A stretch of DNA of 64,000 nt from Aristolochia californica (lineage: Eukaryota > Streptophyta > Magnoliopsida > Piperales > Aristolochiaceae): assembly GCA_029961685.1 (NCBI GenBank), contig JARWKL010000014.1, forward strand, positions 22,512,452 through 22,576,451, written 5' to 3'. How positions within the stretch are numbered: the first letter of the stretch is position 1; each line of letters begins with the position of its first letter. Under the pieces are notes generated by a model. That model did no database searches. It was given only the letters and a program-made list of their open reading frames with translations, and was not told the DNA's origin. Positions 58,280 through 64,000 of this stretch are shown here, piece after piece. The position numbers and the translations under genes are program-made.

Positions 58280-58886
58280 TGTTGAATTTAGGACCCCATG
58301 AATAATACCTCGAGCAAGGGGAGAGAGAAAGAAAAAATCGAAAAAGAGAAAAGCTCTCGGATACAGAGTGAAGAGAAGGAAAATAAGAGAGATTAGAGAG
58401 AGAGAACTTCACACAAGAGAGGAGAAAAAAAAAGTAACTTTCTTGAATAATTCTGAGTTACAATCACCTCTATTTATATTTGAGGAGGTGATAGAGTCCA
58501 TGTACAAATAACCTTAGGACTCCTAATTACATTCCAACTAGAACTCTCTAAGATAAGCCTACTATAATAAGATTACATCATCTATTTAAGACACTAATTT
58601 AACTCAACTACAAACACCTTCTTTAAGGATGTGAATCAAGCTAAAGAGCTAGCTCTTGGTCTTATGTTGTGGGTCCCACATGATCTTACATCTCGTGTAG
58701 ATAGAGATACTATCTCGTAGTATCTTTGTGGGTCCCACTTGATCTTTAAATCTTCTATTTAATTTCAGCACATGTTCCTTATCTCTTAACTAGAGCCACT
58801 TTGTATGAGGACTCTTGTTGACACCTCTCGAACTCATGGTCGGTCCCACCAGCTTGTGGGGCCATGGTAGGTCCCACATTGTAACA
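58280..58886 (-). repeat. 3' LTR of copia V
   Basis: TGTTGAATTTAGGACC to CACATTGTAACA, 607 bp. The purine tract CTTGAGGGGGAG (minus) is next to it. Confidence 0.92.
58669..58748. promoter_or_regulatory. TCP-type palindromes in the V 3' LTR
   Basis: GTGGGTCCCAC at 58669-58679 and 58738-58748. One-base variants are at about 58834 and 58868. Confidence 0.5.
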
Positions 58887-58899
58887 CTCCCCCTCAAGA

Positions 58900-59902
58900 T
58901 GGGGGTGAGAAAATATCGTAGATGCCCAACTTGCTACAAATGTTGGACATAATTTTGTGAGTGACCGGTTTGGTGAGAATGTCTACAACCTGGTTTTGTG
59001 AAGATATGTTGGAGAGATAAGATGCCAGCAATGAATTTTTCTCGTATGAAGTGGCAGTCTATTTCTATATGCTTTGTTCTCTCATGGAAGACTAGATTTG
59101 ATATGATGTTAATTGTAGCCTGATTATCGCAATATAGATTCATAGGAGCTTCTTTGTAAAAACCCAATTCAGTTAGGAGAGATCTGATCCATAGGAGTTC
59201 ACTGACTATGTGTTCTATGGTTCTGTTCTTTGCTTCTCCACTAGACATTGCAACTACATTCTGTTTCTTGCTCCTCCATGTAACCAAGTTTCCTCACACC
59301 ATCATACAATATCCCGAAGTAGATTTTCTGTCATCTGGGGATCCGACCCAATCTGCATATGAGAATCCTTCGATGTTGAAGTGTCCATGATTTTTATAAA
59401 GGAACCCTCTTCCTGGTGCTCCTTTCAGATAACGTAATATCCGTTCTAGTGCTTGCCAATGATTGAGTTGTGGTTTGTGCATATATTGACTTACCACACT
59501 GACTGCATATGAAATATCTGGCCTCGTTACGTAGAGATAAATAAGTCTTCCCACCAATCTTTGATATTTTCTGACATCTACTTCTTCTCCGGTACCTGCA
59601 CATAATTTTGTATTCGAGTGCATAGGAGTTTCTATTGGTCTACATCCCAGCATTCCCGTCTCCTCCAGTAGGTCAAGGACATACTTCCTTTGAGATAATA
59701 TAATTCCATGTCTGGATTGTAGTACTTCAATACCCAAAAACTATTTGAGTAGTCCGAGATCCTTTGTCTTGAATTCAGTACATATCCTTTCTTTTGACTT
59801 TTGGATGCCCTCGGGATCACTGCCAATTATAATAATGTCATCAAAATATACGTCTAGAATTATGTTGCCCTTCGGTGTGTCTTTAATAAAAACAGAGTGA
59901 TA
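58900..59902 (-). pseudogene. Copia V RT (partial) and RNase H
   Basis: The RT starts abruptly at the deletion junction, near the active site, which reads YFDD instead of YVDD (about 59845). DLGLLK, then MGIEVLQSRHGIILSQRKY and CRPIETPMHSNTKL, follow (59294-59737), and RNase H with SGEAKNRTIEHIVSE and NLYCDNQATINI (58934-59287). The long open stretches are clean but separated by stops near 59740 and 59290. Without the first half of RT the protein cannot work. Confidence 0.87.
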
Positions 59903-61200
59903 TGGACAAAACATTGACAGTCGAAGACTCTCAAGGGCAGTGAAAAAGGATCATCATCAGGTAATAATAGAGAATAGGGAGATTTTTTACCAAGAACGGA
60001 AGAGGGTAACCAGTTTATAAGAAAATATGCAGTAAGAACTACATGCGGCCAGTAAAAGTATGGAACTTGTATGACATATAGTAAACCATGAGCGACCTCA
60101 AGGATATGATGGTTCTTTCATTTGGATACACCATTTTTTTTAGGGGTGTAGGCACATGATGTCTGATGAACAATGTCATTTTCTTGACAAAATGAGTCAA
60201 GATATTTGGATGTGTATTCTTTGGCATTATCTTACCGAAGGACTTTAATTTTCTGCCCAAACTGAGTGAGAGCCATTGCATGAAAAGATATAAATATCAA
60301 TGGTATTTCAGAACACTCTTTAAACAAAAATAACCAAGTGGTACGAGTGAAGTCATCAATGAATGTAATAAAATATTTCACTTGAGAAATGTTGGAGACA
60401 TTCAACTAGACATCAGTATGAATTAATGAAAAAGGAGAGACTCTTTTAATTTATGGACGAGAATGAGTATGTAGACCTTTGATGTTTACTCATTTGACAT
60501 GCTTCACAATGAAGGTTTGACTGCGCTTTAGGAAAAATATGATGAAGAGATTGAGCGGACGGATGTCCCAACCTGTTGTGCCATAACCTAGTTTCAGTGT
60601 CGCAGGTGGATGTAGTGTTTATTTGTGGCACATCCAGGTAGTAGAGTCCCCCTTGTTCACGGCCTCCACCAATCACCCGCTTCATTGTAAGATCCTGAAA
60701 CACACATGAAGTGGTGAGAAAGTGATAGAGCAATTAAAGTGTTTGGTGAGCTGACAAACTGATAAAAGATTCAAAGGGAAAGTAAGAACGAAAAGGATAT
60801 CAGTGAGTGGAAGTGATGGTGTAACAGAAGTGGATCCATTCCCTTGAACTTTAGTTTGTGAACCATCAACAATGGTAATAAATTTATGTGAAAGACATGG
60901 AGAAACTGAGTATAGTAGATGTTTGTTACCTATAAGATGCTCGGAGGCTCTTGAGTCAATTATCCAAGATGAAGAGGAGGTAGAAAACATACTTGAAGCG
61001 GTGGTGGTAGCGGTTGGTGAAGAAGTACTTGGGGAGGACCCCATCATGCTCTTCATTTTTTGAAATAGTTCATAGTCTTCATCAGTAAAAATATATTTTA
61101 CAGTTGTTATGGTAGACTGCTCTACTTCTGTATCAATCACTAAGTCTTGGATAGCCTTATTCTCATTAGCTTTATAACATCTTTCGCGAGAGTGGCCCAA
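59903..61200 (-). pseudogene. Copia V protease and integrase
   Basis: Second zinc knuckle (about 61190) and protease SSSSWIIDSRASEHLIGN at 60682-61200, where DSG has become DSR. Pre-integrase QGGLYYLDVPQINTTS and LWHNRLGHPSAQSLHH (60446-60733). The integrase core is broken by stops (60039-60281 keeps KIMPKNTHPN and a damaged QQNG region). It ends at the deletion junction with RT. Confidence 0.85.
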
Positions 61201-62033
61201 TCTACCACATATAGAGCATTATTTAATATGAAAGCATGTGTCTCTAGTGTATCCATATCCCTTACAATGGGTGCATTCCTTATCATCTGTTTGGTCAAAA
61301 CCAGTCCTTCCATCTCTTCCTCTTCCTCCTCTATCAAATCTACCTCGGCCTCGGCCTTGGTCAGATGGTGTTCCCCTATGTCCAAAGTACATAGCGGATG
61401 GTATTTCAGTAGTAGAGGGAGAAGCGTTTGGAATACGGAGAAGTGAAGCACATACATCATCAAAAGTGGGAACCGCGAAAGATCTAAGAAGGTGAGTCTT
61501 AGCAACTTCAAGATGCGGTTTAATGTTAGCAAGGCATATGGCAGTTATCAAGGCCTCTTTCTGTTTATCTTCGACATAAATATATTTAGAGGTTGTCTGG
61601 GCAAGTTTCCATTCTTGAAGAAAACCTCAAAAGCGGGCCAAATATTCATGTATATTGTCTCCTTGTTTGGTGGTAAGCATCTGTTGTAAAATATCATATG
61701 GCCTTTGTAAGTTGTCGGAGCTTGAATACAACTTGGTACATGTCTCGAAAATTTGTTTAGTCGTCTCTAGATGAAAGGCATTGTTGGAGACATGTTCTTC
61801 CATACTGTTGATAAGCCAACTAATAACCAATGTATCCTCCTTTAACCATTTTTTATAGAATATATCATCTTCATCAATATGTGGTTCACGGTTGGTGAGA
61901 TGACCAACTAGATCCTTTCTGATAAGAAATTGACAAACCGATGTGGAGCAGTTGATAAAATTTGATACCCTCATAAGGGAACAATGGTGATTCTGAGTAT
62001 GTCACTCTTGTAACTCATATTATATTCAGCCAT
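61201..62033 (-). pseudogene. Copia V gag
   Basis: ATG at 62031-62033: MAEYNMSYKSDILRIT. The Gag domain has FINCSTSVCQFLIRKDLVG and PHIDEDDIFYKKWLK (61627-61974), then AICLANIKPHLEVAKTHLL and FDDVCASLLRIPN (61219-61551). The first zinc knuckle CTHCKGYGYTRDTC lacks its histidine; the second, CSICGRLGHSRERC, is intact and runs into the protease block. One early stop (about 61978) and one near 61630. Confidence 0.85.
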
Positions 62034-62517
62034 AGTAGGCAAATCAAATAAAATAGTTCTCCAATCAAGTAATCAAATATGACCAAGTGGAAGACTTTAA
62101 CCAACTCGGTTAATGGAGATGCTTAGAATTAAAGCTAATTTAATGGATAATGACTCATAAAAGGCTCAATATCATCCTTCTTTATCAGGGAATCTTTTTG
62201 CCACAAATTTATAAAAAAATACAATATGCACTAATCTAGGTCACAATATTGTGCAAACAAAAACACCACCTTGACTTCTAATAAAGATAATCCATGATGC
62301 ATATATTCTCATAATTTCATAAGATGAACACATGCATAAGGACATCCATAAACCACCTCTTAATACCAAAAACCAGTAGCATAAATTTAATAACATGAGA
62401 AATAAATACTTATCTCATGAGCTTCAATCTTGCTTCATAAGGAGCCTTCTATGAGCAACTTGTAATCATATCTTCATAGAGCATAATGGGGATCCTAAAT
62501 TGGTAGCTCTGATACCA
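62034..62517 (-). other. V leader and primer binding site
   Basis: Non-coding leader. A perfect GCTCTGATACCA at 62506-62517 is the complement of the initiator-methionine primer site, directly beside the LTR. Confidence 0.85.
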
Positions 62518-63116
62518 TGTTGAATTTAGGACCCCATGAATAATACCTCATGCAAGGGGGGAGAGAAATAAAAAAAGAGAAAGAGAAAAGCTCACAGGTA
62601 GAGAGAGAAGAGAAGGAAAATAAAAGAGATTAGAGAGAGAACTTCACTTAAGAGAGGAGAAAAAAAAGTAATTTTCTTGAATAATTCCGAGTTACGATCA
62701 CCTCTATTTATAGTTGAGGAGGTGATAGAGTCCATGTACAACTAACTTAGGACTTCTAATTACATTCCAACTAGAACTCTCTAAGATAAGCCTATTATGA
62801 TAAGATTACATCTATTTAAGAGACTAATTTAACTCAACTACAAACACCTTTTTTAAGGACGTGAATCAAGCTAGAGAGCCAACTCTTGGTCTTATCTTGT
62901 AGGTCCCACATGATCTTCCAGCTCATGTAGAAAGAGATACCAGCTCGTGGTATCTTTGTGGGTCCCACTTGATCTTCAAACCTTCTATTTAATTCCAGCA
63001 CATATTTCTTATCTCTTAACTAGAGCCACTTTGTATGAGGACTCTTGTTAACACCTCTCGAGCTCATGGTGGGTCCCACCAACTTGTGGGGCCAAGGTGG
63101 GTCCCACATTGTAACA
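62518..63116 (-). repeat. 5' LTR of copia V
   Basis: TGTTGAATTTAGGACC to CACATTGTAACA, 599 bp. Confidence 0.92.
62958..63107. promoter_or_regulatory. Three TCP-type palindromes in the V 5' LTR
   Basis: Perfect GTGGGTCCCAC at 62958-62968, 63069-63079 and 63097-63107, all in U3 near the transcription-distal end. A one-base variant is at about 62909. Regulatory function is inferred from the consensus only. Confidence 0.55.
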
Positions 63117-63121
63117 CCCCA

Positions 63122-64000
63122 CAAGCCTTTGATATTTCCCAATATCCACATCTTCTTCAATACCTGCAGATAATTTTGTATTTGACTCCATAGGGATATC
63201 TTCTAGGCTACACCCCATCATTCCTGTCTCCTCTAGTTGATCAACGACATACTTCCTTTGAGATAGTACAATCCCATGTCTAGACTGTAGTACTTCAATA
63301 CCCAGAAAATATTTTAAGTAGTCCAAGATCTTTTGTCTTGAATTCTGCAAATATCTTTTCCTTGGTTTCCTAAATGCCCTCAGGATCACTATCAATTAAG
63401 ACAATATCATCAACATATACTGCCAAAATCACCTTGCCTATAGGTGTGTCTTTAATAAATATGGAGTGATCCACAGAACATCTGTGAAATACTACCCATA
63501 TGTATGCTTGGCTACATTTATCAAACTATGCATGAGGAGACTATTTCAGACCATAAAGAGATTTCTTCAATCGACATGCCGACTTCCCCTCAACTACAAA
63601 TCCAAGTGGTTGTTGCATATAAATTTCTTCCTTGATATCCCCATTAAGAAAAGTATTTTCCACATCAAATTGATATAACTGACAAGAATAATTAGCAGCC
63701 AGAGATAATAAAATATGTACCGAGTTTATTTTGGCGAATGGAGAGAATGTTTCTTCATAATCAATTTCATAAAACTGTGTATAGCCTTTAGCAACAAGGC
63801 AAGGCTTAGGGTGAGCAACGGACCCATCCAGATTGTGTTTTACAATAAAAACCCACTTACAACCGAGGTTTCTTATCTGATGGAAGAGGAACAAGAGCCC
63901 ATGTTTGATTTCCATAGAGTGCTTGGATTCCTTTGTCCATGACCGCCTTCCACCCTGGATGTTTGATAGCCTCCTAATAGGACTGTGGAACTGATATGAG
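63122..64000 (-). pseudogene. Copia W reverse transcriptase
   Basis: From the window end leftward: the RT entry region, GCKWVFIVKHNLDGSVAH, YEIDYEETFSPFAKI, DVENTFLNGDIKEEIY and RLKKSLYGLK (63541-63915), the active site VYVDDIVL (about 63410), then YFLGIEVLQSRHG and DIGKYQRLVG (63048-63395), where V was inserted. RNase H continues at 58274. It is of the same family as V. A few stops and shifts are present. Gag, protease and integrase lie beyond the window. Confidence 0.87.

Larger units (their letters stand above)
58280..63116 (-). mobile_element. Copia element V, nested in W
   Basis: LTRs at 58280-58886 and 62518-63116, flanked by CCCCA at 58275-58279 and 63117-63121. It is 4.84 kb, shorter than N1 because the integrase end and RT start are deleted (junction about 59903). 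The LTRs differ by roughly 7-8% by eye. Confidence 0.93.

Overview
This is plant nuclear DNA, almost certainly from a flowering plant. It holds spliced genes with plant-type introns, a light-harvesting antenna gene of photosystem II, and a very dense load of Ty1/copia and Ty3/gypsy LTR retrotransposons. There is no prokaryotic gene organisation, CRISPR array or bacterial defence system. The species cannot be told from the sequence alone.

Only two host genes are well supported, both on the plus strand. The 3' exons of LHCB5 (CP26) lie at 347-1302, with the 5' part before the window. A complete five-exon quinone oxidoreductase of the zeta-crystallin type lies at 47242-48710; its first intron is GC-AG, and a decayed copy of its 3' end sits 1.5 kb downstream.

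Layout. 1-2201: LHCB5 and its flank. 2202-4032: a 1.83-kb solo LTR with a GGGAA target-site duplication. 4075-5062: the 5' end of a gypsy element. 5063-25294: a large, old, minus-strand element whose gag-like gene is cut into three pieces by a solo LTR (23957-24461) and by a copia element, P (7444-23662). P is itself interrupted by two complete copia elements, N1 (10125-15710, TSD ATCAT) and N2 (16738-22620, TSD CTGCC). 25295-34700: elements Q and R, with plus-strand copia M1 (28152-34020, TSD ATCAT) inside R. 34829-42077: two gypsy copies facing each other, G1 and G2. 42078-46260: copia fragments and a non-coding LTR element, X. 46260-48800: the oxidoreductase gene and its promoter. 48836-56925: LTR fragments, the duplicated oxidoreductase 3' end, and copia T, whose gag carries two separate LTR insertions. 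56952-64000: copia W, which runs off the window and holds copia V (58280-63116, TSD CCCCA).

N1, N2, M1, V and W are one copia family, with LTRs from TGTTAYAATG to CCTAAATTCAACA on the sense strand. All copies carry stops, frameshifts or deletions, so they look inactive. The LTRs of this family carry repeated GTGGGNCCCAC palindromes, which match the consensus site of plant TCP transcription factors. In both gypsy copies the gag frame runs from inside the 5' LTR straight through the primer binding site. These two, together with the nested stack, are the observations most worth following up.
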